A stretch of DNA of 64,000 bases, taken from Paenibacillus anaericanus. GTDB lineage: Bacteria > Bacillota > Bacilli > Paenibacillales > Paenibacillaceae. The notes under the pieces were generated by a model. The model was given only the letters and a program-made list of their open reading frames with translations. It searched no databases and was not told where the DNA came from. Positions 44,755-54,224 of this stretch are shown in pieces; position 1 is the stretch's first letter, and every line of letters begins with the position of its first letter. The translations under genes and the position numbers were made by a program. The stretch covers positions 62,001 through 126,000 of the forward strand of contig NZ_RZNY01000003.1 in the NCBI RefSeq assembly GCF_003994475.1. Direction: 5' to 3'.

Positions 44755-46068
44755 TTATAGGGCTTCTTCGTCCAGAATATCCTTCACATCTAAGGGCATT
44801 AATACCTCACGATTCCCCATATATTTACGCAGAGCTGGGGGGATATAAATCGAACCATCCTCTCGTTGATGATTCTCAAGCAGTGGAATCAATATCCGTG
44901 GTGATGCAACTGCCGTATTGTTAAGCGTATGACAATATACCAGGCGCCGCTCAGCATCATGGCAGCGAATGTTGGAGCGTCTGGCTTGAAAGTCGAGTAA
45001 GTTTGAAGATGAATGTGTCTCACCATAAGTCTCACGGCTAGGCATCCATGTTTCTATATCGTATTGTTTGTAAGTTTTTTGAGACATATCGCCTGTACAT
45101 ACCAACATTACCCGATACGGAAGTTCTAACAAACTGAGCAATTCTTCCGCATGGGAAGTAATTTCTTGAAGAAGTGCTTCTGATTTAGCTTCGTCCGGGT
45201 CACAAATGATGACCATCTCCACCTTGGCAAACTGATGCACACGATACAACCCTCGCACATCTCTTCCAGCAGATCCAACCTCACTTCGGAAGCAGTTCGA
45301 CACCGCTGCGAGTTTAATGGGTTCCTGTAAATCTAATACCTCGTCAGCATAATATGATACTAAAGGAACCTCTGATGTCCCCACCAACCATTTATCTGCG
45401 TCATTAACCGCATAAGTCTGCTCTTGTCCTATCGGGAAATGCCCTGTATTAATTAGAGGTTCTTCTCTCACCATTAATGGCACTTCCATTGGTGTGAATC
45501 CCCGTTCAAGCAGCATATCTAAAGCTAGCTGCTGTACAGCTCGATGCAACAGAAGTCCAGCCCCCTTGAGATAATAACTCCGAGCTCCGCCTACTTTCAC
45601 CCCACGTGGCATATCGATGATATCATGCAATACTCCAAGCTCCATATGATTCCGAGGCACAAAATTCCATTCCGGAAGTTCTCCCACACACCTTACCTCA
45701 ACATTATCGAGATCCGACTGTCCAATTGGAGAGTCAGGCGAAGGGACATTAGGAATAAGCAGCATTAGACGCTGCACATTCTTCACAGTCTCCTCCAACT
45801 TCTCTTCTACGGAACTTAATCCTTCATTGAGGTTCTTAAGCGATTCACGCAAAGTAGCAGCTTCAGCGTGCTCTCCAGCTTGCAGTAGCGCTCCCATTCG
45901 ATTAGACCCGAGGTTTCGTTGCTCACGAAGTGACTCCGTCTCTCTCATCAACGCTCGTCTTTGATCATCCCAGCTTATTAATTCCTGAACAGAAACCTGA
46001 ATTCCCTTTTGATCAGCCGCTTCTTGAACTTTTGCTGCATTACTTCTAATCGATTTCAAATCTAACAT
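44755..46068 (-). CDS. serS: Seryl-tRNA synthetase
   Basis: SerS charges tRNA-Ser. From the ATG at 46068, preceded by TGGAGG, the 437-aa protein has an N-terminal coiled-coil arm (about 28-110) that contacts the long variable arm of tRNA-Ser, and a class II catalytic domain with motif 1 near 190, motif 2 FRSEVGSAGRDVRGLYRVHQF (about 270-290), and motif 3 near 390. It is under a T-box leader (46069-46303). Confidence 0.97.
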   Translation of the reverse strand: MLDLKSIRSNAAKVQEAADQKGIQVSVQELISWDDQRRALMRETESLREQRNLGSNRMGALLQAGEHAEAATLRESLKNLNEGLSSVEEKLEETVKNVQRLMLLIPNVPSPDSPIGQSDLDNVEVRCVGELPEWNFVPRNHMELGVLHDIIDMPRGVKVGGARSYYLKGAGLLLHRAVQQLALDMLLERGFTPMEVPLMVREEPLINTGHFPIGQEQTYAVNDADKWLVGTSEVPLVSYYADEVLDLQEPIKLAAVSNCFRSEVGSAGRDVRGLYRVHQFAKVEMVIICDPDEAKSEALLQEITSHAEELLSLLELPYRVMLVCTGDMSQKTYKQYDIETWMPSRETYGETHSSSNLLDFQARRSNIRCHDAERRLVYCHTLNNTAVASPRILIPLLENHQREDGSIYIPPALRKYMGNREVLMPLDVKDILDEEAL

Positions 46069-46090
46069 ACCGTATCCCTCCATTTGTCCG

Positions 46091-46303
46091 TAAAAACACA
46101 AAGAGCGCCCTCATCCCTTGGGACGAGGAGCGCTCTGCTCGCGGTGCCACCCAACTTATTAAAGCAATAACATTACTTTAATCTCTTGGTTCCGCGATAA
46201 CGGACGGGGCCGGTTAACTTAAGGAATGACTATGATTCCTTTGGCGAAAACGCCTCCGAGTTGGATTCTCTTCATAGGCATATTTCCGAATCTTTAATTT
46301 ATT
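46091..46303 (-). promoter_or_regulatory. T-box leader of serS
   Basis: On the minus strand, the leader contains GAAGAATAAATT (stem I start), AGAGAATCC and GGCGTTTTCGCC in the stem I arm, GTCATTCCTTAAG near the stem I 3' side, ATTAAAG/CTTTAAT (stem III) and the T-box AAGTTGGGTGGCACCGCG (46140-46157). A terminator hairpin (46102-46136, AGAGCGC...GCGCTCT then TTTGTGTTTTT) follows. A UCA triplet before TTCCTTAAG is a candidate serine specifier. Uncharged tRNA-Ser would favour readthrough. Confidence 0.9.
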
Positions 46304-46309
46304 CTTCAC

Positions 46310-46338
46310 AGTATACGTTACCCAATTATCAAAATCAA
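46310..46338 (-). promoter_or_regulatory. serS promoter
   Basis: On the minus strand TTGATT (46333-46338) is followed after 17 nt by TATACT (46310-46315). It starts 9 nt after the ORF 46347-46712 ends. The predicted start near 46303 lies right at the T-box stem I. Confidence 0.75.
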
Positions 46339-46346
46339 TAGTCATG

Positions 46347-46712
46347 TTACCGCACATTGTTGTATTTTTGCCCCCACGGTGAGTCACTGATTCCCCACCA
46401 AAGCAAAGCAATCATAATTGCTACAAAAATAATCACTAAAGAATTAAAGAACCATCTCGTTAATTTCAGCCTTTGTGATGGAAACAATTCTCTTCGCGAA
46501 GGCATATTTTCCGGCGTATTCACATTCTGAGAAGCGGGCTGTTTCTGTTTCCTGATACCTAAATTTAAAACATCTTCGTTGATACTGTATTCATTACTGG
46601 AGTAGACTTCGGAATTATCCATAATGTTTGTAGTAGAATCATCATCTTTGCTCATTTTCCCGCTACGGCCACGCCCATGTCGTTCCATTCTACTCAGTCG
46701 TTGTTCATTCAT
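46347..46712 (-). CDS. Unknown bitopic membrane protein in the ypbE position
   Basis: The 121-aa protein has a basic N terminus, an acidic and Asn-rich middle, and one C-terminal helix (FFNSLVIIFVAIMIALLWW) followed by 17 residues. B. subtilis ypbE lies just after ypbD and encodes an anchored protein with a LysM domain. This one stops before a LysM would begin, and the DNA beyond is the serS promoter and T-box leader. It may be a short YpbE-like protein without LysM. The start overlaps the CPBP gene by 4 nt. Confidence 0.6.
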   Translation of the reverse strand: MNEQRLSRMERHGRGRSGKMSKDDDSTTNIMDNSEVYSSNEYSINEDVLNLGIRKQKQPASQNVNTPENMPSRRELFPSQRLKLTRWFFNSLVIIFVAIMIALLWWGISDSPWGQKYNNVR

Positions 46713-47314
46713 GATTCCCTCCGAAATTTAATCACTAAGCCCGAGATAAAATCAATGAGAAAGTGACATATAATCGGAGCCCAGAGACTCCCGGAAAGTA
46801 TATAGATATAACCTAGTCCATAACTGCTAGCAAACACCCAGCCCGTAGGAATCCAATGCTTTAAATATCTAATATGGATCACTGCAAACAAGATACTTGT
46901 CCAATAAGGACCTATCCCATGTTGAATCGCCCCCCGAAACAGCAATTCCTCACAAATAGCCACTACAGCAGATATAACAAAGATATGCCAGATAGGACGT
47001 TTGCGGAACAACATGACGTTAATACCACCATCGTCCAGGCTATCTTCTGCTATAAATTTGGAGAGTAAGAGGTCAATAACAAACATTACAACCGCTAAAC
47101 CTACACCCCAATACAAAAATTCGACACTTTTAGGGAAATGAAATAAGGAAATCGGGTTCCGTTTCTGAAATAAAAGTATCACTAAGCCGATAAATAAAGT
47201 AAGTCCTTGAGTAATGTATAAATTTATTAATAGCAAACGATCATTCAACTGACGGGGATCGACTGTTCTAATCTCAATTTTACCAAACTTGAATTTTTTC
47301 ATAGTTTCTGTCAA
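46709..47314 (-). CDS. ypbD: CPBP-family intramembrane protease (YpbD-like)
   Basis: The 201-aa membrane protein has about five helices and the CPBP/CAAX protease motifs EELLFRG (about residues 121-127), with FAVIHIRYLKHW near 143 and HFLIDF near 184. YpbD in B. subtilis lies next to ypbE in the same order. The substrate is unknown. A TTG (47314) and an ATG (47302) are both possible starts; GGACAGGG precedes the TTG. Confidence 0.85.
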   Translation of the reverse strand: MTETMKKFKFGKIEIRTVDPRQLNDRLLLINLYITQGLTLFIGLVILLFQKRNPISLFHFPKSVEFLYWGVGLAVVMFVIDLLLSKFIAEDSLDDGGINVMLFRKRPIWHIFVISAVVAICEELLFRGAIQHGIGPYWTSILFAVIHIRYLKHWIPTGWVFASSYGLGYIYILSGSLWAPIICHFLIDFISGLVIKFRRES

Positions 47315-47408
47315 ACCCTGTCCTTTATAATTGATCTATAAGTACATATCTCAGTATAGCTTAGACTCTTGGACTTTTTAAAAATACTTAGTTAGGAGTG
47401 TCATTATT

Positions 47409-48329
47409 ATGATACGAAAACGTAACTCCCGATTTGAAATCTTCTTTATACTTGGGTTCCTCTGCACTCTCATCATCGCATTTGGTACATTCTTTATGGG
47501 TATGAAAATGGGTATTGCACAAACTGAATCGAAATATGCTTATTTAAAAATTAACATCCCAGAATTAGAAACGGAAGATTCTTATACTCAGCAGGATTTG
47601 GTCACATTCTACTACGTAGTATTTCAACCGTATCAGCAGTTTAAAGATAATTATTTAGCTCATATTGACATTTTAGGTCGGAGTGATTCCAGTTTGAAAT
47701 CTAAAGCTACGCTACGGGAAATCCGCGATTCTGCTCAAAAACAGTATGAACAAATATCTGCCACATCCATTGCTGCATCCTCCCCTTTGTTGAAGGATGC
47801 TCACGGAGACATTCTCAAAAGCTTAAAGCTTTTTGACGAAAGCATAGACCGAATCCTTTCAGAATCCGGAAATAATAACGGTTCCCAATTTGCGAAGAGT
47901 TTAGCAACAGATGAATTTACGGAAAAGGCCATAAACTTCGGTCTTCAAGCTCAGAAAAAATACTACACCTCCATACTGAAATGGACAGCTAAAGGTAATC
48001 AGAATATCTCGGCAGATTACATTTTTAGTAAGGATACCACAGTGCAACAATGGTCGAATTTATCTCTTGCTGTCAAAAACAAAGCTGTGACTGACATCAT
48101 GAACACTGACAACTTATTCGTCTCTTACCTTCCACAAGATATGACTGCAAAGATTGATCAAATGATCGCTAGTGGTAAGGCATCAAGTCTAAACCTTCAT
48201 TCTGTGTCATCCATTGTGAAAATTCTCACAGAAACTGAAGCTGTACAAAGTAAAGAATTCGTAAAATGGAAAACTACTTATTATGCATCCGAAAAACTTC
48301 CCGCGCTTCCTTTCTTTGTCGAGGATTAG
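47409..48329 (+). CDS. Unknown membrane-anchored extracellular protein (306 aa)
   Basis: After an ATG preceded by TAGGAG, one N-terminal helix (FEIFFILGFLCTLIIAFGTF, about residues 9-28) precedes a 275-residue, mostly helical domain with no Cys, likely outside the membrane. I do not recognise the family. It is the only gene on the plus strand between ypbD and serA, divergent from ypbD with a 94-nt gap. The stretch 48330-48451 after it shows no gene. Confidence 0.55.
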   Translation: MIRKRNSRFEIFFILGFLCTLIIAFGTFFMGMKMGIAQTESKYAYLKINIPELETEDSYTQQDLVTFYYVVFQPYQQFKDNYLAHIDILGRSDSSLKSKATLREIRDSAQKQYEQISATSIAASSPLLKDAHGDILKSLKLFDESIDRILSESGNNNGSQFAKSLATDEFTEKAINFGLQAQKKYYTSILKWTAKGNQNISADYIFSKDTTVQQWSNLSLAVKNKAVTDIMNTDNLFVSYLPQDMTAKIDQMIASGKASSLNLHSVSSIVKILTETEAVQSKEFVKWKTTYYASEKLPALPFFVED

Positions 48330-48451
48330 TTACAATCATGATTGTTTTATGACAAGAAATAGCGATATGCGACATTATTAAAATCATAACCAAAATAACA
48401 CGCAGATTCAAGGCGGCAGTTGTAAAGAATAAGAATATCATCCCCATAGTA

Positions 48452-48480
48452 TTGACACGTACTTCTTTGCATGTTACATT
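48452..48480 (+). promoter_or_regulatory. serA promoter
   Basis: A perfect TTGACA (48452-48457) is followed after 17 nt by TACATT (48475-48480). The predicted start near 48488 begins the T-box leader. Confidence 0.8.
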
Positions 48481-48487
48481 ATGAAAA

Positions 48488-48760
48488 ATTGAATTTGTGA
48501 AACACTGTGAAGGAACAAAGTGTTCTGCATGCTTTACAGAGAGCCGGTGGTGCTGCAAACCGGTAGCAGAAGAACAACTTTAGCACTCCTGAGTCATTAC
48601 GCTGAACTTCAAGTAGGCGTAATCGGATGAACTCCGTTATCAATCTTGTCATTTATGACAATAAAGGCTGCTTCTGTGAAGGCGCAGCGAATTAGGGTGG
48701 TACCACGAACAACTCTCGTCCCTTACTACGCAAGTAGTATGCGGATTGAGGGTTTTTTTT
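48488..48760 (+). promoter_or_regulatory. Serine T-box leader of serA
   Basis: The leader shows the T-box stem I features GTGAAGGAAC, ACAGAGAGCCGGTGG and AACCGGT, a candidate AGC (Ser) specifier at 48582-48584 just before ACTCCTGAG, and the T-box AGGGTGGTACCACG at 48694-48707. A terminator follows (about 48713-48758, with ACTAC/GTAGT at its tip and eight T residues). When tRNA-Ser is uncharged, transcription of serA proceeds. A second T-box lies before serS. Confidence 0.93.
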
Positions 48761-48946
48761 ATTTATCCACTACTTTTCTGGGCTATAAGGGTCAATCCGT
48801 AACTCCCTACACCCCTACTCTTTGCTGCAGTGGAACGGTAATGGGGAAAAGTAGTTCAAAACTAAGCTAATGCTTCCGAAGAAAGTTTTGTACGTCCACT
48901 TTTCGAGGAAGCTCTGCTATACAAAACTTTTAGGAGGAATTAAACC

Positions 48947-50536
48947 ATGTTAAAAGTACTAGTATCGGATCCAATTAGTGATCTGGGGATTCAACAACTT
49001 ATGGATGCAGACGATGTTGTAGTTGAAAAGAAGACAGGACTTAGCGAAGATGAATTGGTGGAAATCATTTCTCAATATGACGCTTTACTTGTTCGTAGCC
49101 AGACAAAAGTGACCGAGAAAATCATGGAAGCCGGAAAAAACCTAAAAGTAATTGGACGCGCGGGTGTTGGGGTTGACAACATTAACCTCGAAGCTGCCAC
49201 AAAACGCGGTATTATTGTTATCAATGCTCCAGATGGAAATACAATCACGACTTGTGAACACGCCTTTGCTATGATGCTAGCTCTTGCTCGCCACATTCCA
49301 CAAGCTTATGCTAAGACAATTCAAGGCACATGGGATCGCAAGTTCCTTGGTGTTGAACTTCGCAACAAGACACTAGGCGTACTTGGCATGGGTCGGATTG
49401 GTAGTGAAGTTGCTAAACGTGCTAAAGCGTTTGGTATGGAAATCCTCGGCTACGATCCGTTCCTCACTGAAGACCGTGCAGAGAAGCTTGGAATAACGCT
49501 AGCAACTGTTGATGAAATCGTACGTAACGCTGATTTCATCACTGTGCATACCCCACTAACACCAGAAACCAAGCACATGATTTCCACTCCTCAGTTTGAA
49601 GTGATGAAGAAAGGAATGCGTATCATAAACTGTGCTCGCGGCGGTGTTATTGATGAGACAGCTATGCTTGTTGCGTTGGAGCAAGGCATTGTTGAAGGTG
49701 CAGCTTTCGACGTATTCGAACAAGAACCACCAGCAGCTGATCATCCATTCCTGAGCAATCCGAAAATCATCGTTACTCCTCACTTAGGTGCTTCTACAAT
49801 TGAGGCACAAGAAAACGTAGCTATCGACGTTTCGGAACAAGTACTGCATATTCTTCGAAATGAATCTTTCAAAAATGCAGTTAACATGCCACCGGTTGCT
49901 CCAAGCGTAATGAAAAAATTACAACCTTACTTCGAGCTTGGAGAAAAGCTTGGTACGTTCGCAGCTCAACTTAACGACCAGGCTGTGAATGAGATTCAAG
50001 TGGACTATGCTGGTGACCTATCGGAAGTGGATACCCAGCCATTGACTCGTTATATTATCAAAGGTGTATTATCCCGCCATTTCGGGAATGACGTTAACAT
50101 TGTTAACTCGATGCATCTTGCCAAGGTTCGTGATGTAAATATCGTCGTGTCCAAGGCAACAGCTACTAAAGGCTTCACGAATCTAATTAGCGTAACACTC
50201 AAAGCAAGTGACGGCACAGAACGCCGCATTGCTGGAACTTTACTCAATGGATATGGCGCACGAATCGTCCAAATCGACAAGTTCCCAGTGGATATTTCAC
50301 CTGAAGGTAATCTAATCTTTATTTCACATAATGACAAACCTGGTATTATTGGTCATGTTGGAACGCTACTTGGTAAAAACGAAGTTAACATTGCCTCCAT
50401 GCAAGTTGGTCGCAAGGTTGTCGGCGGGGAAGCTATCATGGTTCTAACGGTTGATAAAGCAGTGTCCAAAGAAGTATTAGACGATTTGACTAAACAACCA
50501 GAATTGAACAAAGCACTACAAATCACTTTCGAATAA
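48947..50536 (+). CDS. serA: D-3-phosphoglycerate dehydrogenase
   Basis: SerA starts serine synthesis from 3-phosphoglycerate. The 529-aa long form has the Rossmann [18 protein letters not shown] (about residues 147-164), active-site motifs [12 protein letters not shown] near 233, [11 protein letters not shown] with catalytic His near 280, an intervening domain, and a C-terminal ACT domain (about 455-529) for serine inhibition. TAGGAGG precedes the ATG. It is monocistronic with two terminators after it. Confidence 0.97.
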   Translation: MLKVLVSDPISDLGIQQLMDADDVVVEKKTGLSEDELVEIISQYDALLVRSQTKVTEKIMEAGKNLKVIGRAGVGVDNINLEAATKRGIIVINAPDGNTITTCEHAFAMMLALARHIPQAYAKTIQGTWDRKFLGVELRNKTLGVLGMGRIGSEVAKRAKAFGMEILGYDPFLTEDRAEKLGITLATVDEIVRNADFITVHTPLTPETKHMISTPQFEVMKKGMRIINCARGGVIDETAMLVALEQGIVEGAAFDVFEQEPPAADHPFLSNPKIIVTPHLGASTIEAQENVAIDVSEQVLHILRNESFKNAVNMPPVAPSVMKKLQPYFELGEKLGTFAAQLNDQAVNEIQVDYAGDLSEVDTQPLTRYIIKGVLSRHFGNDVNIVNSMHLAKVRDVNIVVSKATATKGFTNLISVTLKASDGTERRIAGTLLNGYGARIVQIDKFPVDISPEGNLIFISHNDKPGIIGHVGTLLGKNEVNIASMQVGRKVVGGEAIMVLTVDKAVSKEVLDDLTKQPELNKALQITFE

Positions 50537-50596
50537 GCAATCGAAGAGACTACTAAGAAGTGTAATAACGGTATTTTTAATTTTTAGACCAAATAG

Positions 50597-50631
50597 AAAC
50601 GGGTACCCTCCATTTAGGACGGTACCCGTTT
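50597..50631 (+). terminator. Terminator after serA
   Basis: AAACGGGTACC pairs with GGTACCCGTTT (a 9- to 11-bp stem around a 13-nt loop). Its T tract is short, so it is not strong alone. It lies 61 nt after the serA stop. Confidence 0.65.
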
Positions 50632-50700
50632 CTGCGTCAATATTGCAGCAAAGCTCAATATTGTTCCACGGCGAACAAGATTAATCTTGTGCGTTCAACA

Positions 50701-50730
50701 AAAAACATCCTTTGGCCAAAGGATGTTTTT
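50701..50730. terminator. Bidirectional terminator between serA and resE
   Basis: AAAAACATCCTTTGG and CCAAAGGATGTTTTT form a perfect palindrome with T tracts on both strands. It separates the convergent serA and resE. Confidence 0.9.
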
Positions 50731-50734
50731 ACGT

Positions 50735-52180
50735 TTACTGCACCTTTTCGACAGGGAGCATTAGATTGAATACCGTTCCCTTGCCTACTTCACTCTCTGC
50801 ATGAATGGAACCGTGATGAGCTTCGATAATATTCTTCACAATCGAAAGTCCCAGTCCTGTACCGCCAGCTTCGCCACGTACACGTGCTTTGTCGGCTTTG
50901 TAGAACCGTTCAAATATATAAGGCAAGTCTTCGGAAGGAATCCCTATACCCTCATCCTGAACAGAAACTTCTAGCACTAATCCACTCGTGCGCTTCACTG
51001 TACCCGCAATAATAGTGATATTTGCTCCCTCTGGAGTGTGTCTAAAGGCGTTGTCCAACAAGTTGGTTAATACTTGCTCTAAACGATCCTCATTAGCCTC
51101 CTTCAGGTAGAGTTCATCATTTCTAAACTCTAAATTAAGCGCAATAGCATTATCTTTGGCACGAACTGCAAACTTCCGATACACCCGCTCGACAAGTGCC
51201 CGGAAATCTACGTGTCTCATCGTCGTATCTGTATGACCAGCTTCCATTCGAGCAAGATCGAGTAAATCGCGAACTAATCTCCCCATCCGCAATGATTCAT
51301 CATGAATGACCTGCACAAGCTCCATGCTTTCCGTAGGTGAAGTTGCAATCCCATCCAATAAGGCCTCGCTGTATCCTTGCATCATAGAGAGTGGTGTACG
51401 AATTTCATGTGATACGTTGGCGACAAAGTCTCTACGCATCTTCTCAAGTCTGACTTCTTCCGTCACATCACGCAATACAGCGACTGCGCCACGGATTTCA
51501 CTCTCGGCTGTTAGCGGTGCCATGTGAACAGACCATACCCCCTGCTTCACATGTACATTCGAGCTCTGATCACCCTCTTGATTCAGCACACTCCGGAACA
51601 AGGGCAACAGGGGTTGAGGAGCCAACGTACCCGATCGATCATGTTGACCTTTCCCCACTAAACCCTCTTCCTCTTCTTCCGGCAAATCGCCCCACGATTT
51701 CATAATTTGATCTCCTGGAGGGTTAGTCAAAATAACACTACCTTCTCCATCCAGTGTAATCACTGCATCATTCATGCTTCGCAGCACACTTGCAAGATGC
51801 TCTTTCTCGTGGTTCAGGCTGCGAATCGTATTCTCCAATTCTTCCGCCATATGATTGAAGGCACTAGCCAATTCACCGATTTCATCGGTTGTACGAAGTG
51901 ACAGACGCGTATGATACTTTCCTTTGCGTATCGAGTCAGTTGCCTTTATCAATTGCTGCATCGGTTGAGTGATTTTGGTGAACAGAAATAACGCAAAAAA
52001 AGTCGTAAGCGAGAAGCCGATCATCGAAGCGATGACAAATAATCTTTTGATGGCACCAGGATTAGTGAAATTCGTATCAATAAAAGGTAACAGGAATAAC
52101 CCTAAACTGAGCAACACACAGGCTACCAGACAAATGATCGTAATCCACAGCTTGCCAACGAGTGTTCTCCAGAGGCTCAA
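50735..52180 (-). CDS. resE: ResE histidine kinase for anaerobic and aerobic respiration control
   Basis: The 481-aa membrane kinase has two helices (about residues 11-34 and 40-65) with almost no loop between them, HAMP (about 68-120), a PAS-like domain (about 130-235), the phosphoacceptor His near 253 in VSHEIRTPLS, and an ATPase domain with NLLDNAFRH, DEGIGI and GTGLGLSI. ResE with ResD controls respiration genes and nitrate use. It lies 1 nt after resD and the set follows resABC, as in B. subtilis. Confidence 0.95.
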   Translation of the reverse strand: MSLWRTLVGKLWITIICLVACVLLSLGLFLLPFIDTNFTNPGAIKRLFVIASMIGFSLTTFFALFLFTKITQPMQQLIKATDSIRKGKYHTRLSLRTTDEIGELASAFNHMAEELENTIRSLNHEKEHLASVLRSMNDAVITLDGEGSVILTNPPGDQIMKSWGDLPEEEEEGLVGKGQHDRSGTLAPQPLLPLFRSVLNQEGDQSSNVHVKQGVWSVHMAPLTAESEIRGAVAVLRDVTEEVRLEKMRRDFVANVSHEIRTPLSMMQGYSEALLDGIATSPTESMELVQVIHDESLRMGRLVRDLLDLARMEAGHTDTTMRHVDFRALVERVYRKFAVRAKDNAIALNLEFRNDELYLKEANEDRLEQVLTNLLDNAFRHTPEGANITIIAGTVKRTSGLVLEVSVQDEGIGIPSEDLPYIFERFYKADKARVRGEAGGTGLGLSIVKNIIEAHHGSIHAESEVGKGTVFNLMLPVEKVQ

Positions 52181-52181
52181 A

Positions 52182-52898
52182 TTATTTCGCGACCTCCAGT
52201 TTATAACCTACTCCCCATACCGTTGTAATCATCGCTGCGGATTCCGGAGATACTTTATTCAGTTTCTCGCGAAGTCGTTTCACATGAGTATCGACCGTAC
52301 GCAAATCACCAAAAAACTCATAATTCCAAACATCCTTTAGCAGTTCTTCACGTGAGAATACCTTGTCAGGAGAAACTGCCAAATAATGAAGCAACTCATA
52401 TTCTTTGGGGGTCAGACTGACTTCTTGACCATTAGCAGTCACCCGGTGTGCATCATGCTCAATAATGAGATGAGGGAACACAATATTGTTGCTAGTGCCA
52501 CTTTCTTTGGTTAAATAGGCTGTTGCCGAAGCACGTCTCATGATGGCTTTCACCCGAAAGATGACTTCTCTAGGGCTAAATGGTTTGACTACATAATCAT
52601 CTGCTCCAACTTCAAAACCTTGAACCCGATTAATCTCTTCCCCTTTTGCTGTTAGCATAAGTACAGGAGTTGACTTAATTTGTCTTAATCGGTTGCAGAC
52701 CTCAACGCCATCAATCCCAGGTAGCATTACATCTAGCAGAATCAAACCATAATCATTCGCACTTGCTTTTTTGAGAGCGGTCTCACCATCTTCCGCCTCA
52801 TCGATCTCATAACCCTCTTTTTCCAAATACATTTTAAGCAGACGGCGAATACGTTCTTCATCGTCGACTACTAGAATGCGGTTCTCTTGATCTGACAT
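52182..52898 (-). CDS. resD: ResD response regulator
   Basis: The 238-aa OmpR-family regulator (from the ATG at 52898, preceded by AAGGGG) has the acidic pocket DDEER near residue 12, the phosphoacceptor Asp in LILLDVMLP near 55, and a winged helix with FFGDLRTVDTHVKRLREKLN (about 195-214). It resembles B. subtilis ResD closely. A longer reading (start 52928) adds 10 residues without a ribosome site. Paired with ResE. Confidence 0.96.
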   Translation of the reverse strand: MSDQENRILVVDDEERIRRLLKMYLEKEGYEIDEAEDGETALKKASANDYGLILLDVMLPGIDGVEVCNRLRQIKSTPVLMLTAKGEEINRVQGFEVGADDYVVKPFSPREVIFRVKAIMRRASATAYLTKESGTSNNIVFPHLIIEHDAHRVTANGQEVSLTPKEYELLHYLAVSPDKVFSREELLKDVWNYEFFGDLRTVDTHVKRLREKLNKVSPESAAMITTVWGVGYKLEVAK

Positions 52899-52961
52899 GG
52901 ACAACAACCCCTTCATCATCTTACCCATTCACTTGAGATCTTGTATGGTTTGATTATATCG

Positions 52962-54224
52962 TTAGTCTGTGCCCGCGTAGGAATGCAAACCAGAAATAAC
53001 TAAATTAACTCCTACGAGCGTGAACATCACAACCAAAAATCCGATAACTGCGAGCCAGGATGCCTTACGACCCTGAAAACCGCGTGACAATCGAAGATGT
53101 AAATAAACACTATAGAACAACCAGGTAATGAGTGCCCAAACTTCTTTGGGATCATTTGCCCAGAAACGCCCCCAAGCCTGCTGAGCCCAAATCATCGCAA
53201 ACACAAGTGCTCCCAACGTAAAGATCGGAAAACCAATTGCGATAGCTCGATAGCTAATTTCATCTAGATCATCTGCAGCTATTCCCTTTAAGAATGGAGA
53301 AACTGCCTTACCTATCGGCTTACGTATCAGAAGACGTATTAACCCATACAGTAGGGATCCGGAAATAACTGACCAAACGATCGTGTTCAACTTGCGACCT
53401 GCATTTACTCCAGCCATCCATGACGGGGCTTCAAACAAAGGCTTATCCATCCCGAGGAATGACTTTACGCTCTCAGACTGACTTTGATAAGGGGCTACAA
53501 TGGGAGGCATTTTATAAACCACTTTCCCTATTGTACTATCTTGTTGTACTTGGTTGTCAATCGTTGTCGAATTTGTTGTAAAAACCGCTTCATATCCTGC
53601 GGCTCGAAATGCGAAAACAGAGCCAATAAAGCCCACCAATATAATTATAGAAAAAAAAGTGAATTCAATCCACCATTTTTGTCGACGTGTCGATTTATCG
53701 TTCTCACCGAATGGAATACTACGTAGCAAATACATAAATCCTGCTACAAAACCAACAGCGAAGAACGATTCACCAGCTGCGGCGAGCGTTACGTGTATGT
53801 AGAGCCATATCGATTTCAATGAAGGAATCAACGGCTGAACATCCTGGGGAAATACTGCGGCATAAGCCATTATAATGATCGCGATAGGAACAGCGAACAT
53901 TCCAAGTAAGATTTTACGATAAATCAGAAATACGATAGTAAAAGCAATCATTATCATCATGGATAAAAAGGACATGAATTCATACATGTTACTTACTGGA
54001 ATATGTCCACTATAAGCCCAGCGAGTTCCACAATAGGCTAAATGGGACACCAAACCAAGTGTGGAAGTCGTAAAAGATATCCTTCCCCATTTCCGCTCAT
54101 GTTGCTGTGGATCTCGGTTTCTCCACGTTTTTCCCGTTACTGCGATCACATAGAAGATAAACGCTACACAATACAGATAGAATCCGATGACGAAAGCCTG
54201 CTTACTGAATTCTAATAAACTCAT
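52962..54224 (-). CDS. resC: Cytochrome c synthesis protein ResC (CcsA/CcsB type)
   Basis: ResC is the heme-handling partner of ResB in System II cytochrome c maturation. The 420-aa membrane protein has about eight helices, the tryptophan-rich motif WGRFWANDPKEVWALITW (about residues 343-360) that binds heme, and flanking His residues in helices near 66 and 391. It overlaps resB by 4 nt. A 63-nt gap lies before resD. Confidence 0.94.
   Translation of the reverse strand: MSLLEFSKQAFVIGFYLYCVAFIFYVIAVTGKTWRNRDPQQHERKWGRISFTTSTLGLVSHLAYCGTRWAYSGHIPVSNMYEFMSFLSMMIMIAFTIVFLIYRKILLGMFAVPIAIIIMAYAAVFPQDVQPLIPSLKSIWLYIHVTLAAAGESFFAVGFVAGFMYLLRSIPFGENDKSTRRQKWWIEFTFFSIIILVGFIGSVFAFRAAGYEAVFTTNSTTIDNQVQQDSTIGKVVYKMPPIVAPYQSQSESVKSFLGMDKPLFEAPSWMAGVNAGRKLNTIVWSVISGSLLYGLIRLLIRKPIGKAVSPFLKGIAADDLDEISYRAIAIGFPIFTLGALVFAMIWAQQAWGRFWANDPKEVWALITWLFYSVYLHLRLSRGFQGRKASWLAVIGFLVVMFTLVGVNLVISGLHSYAGTD

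Noticed and set aside
46214-46411. Minus-strand ORF with LysM-like YTVKNKLKI
   Set aside because: The serS promoter and T-box stem I lie in this stretch and explain it. The LysM resemblance is only partial.
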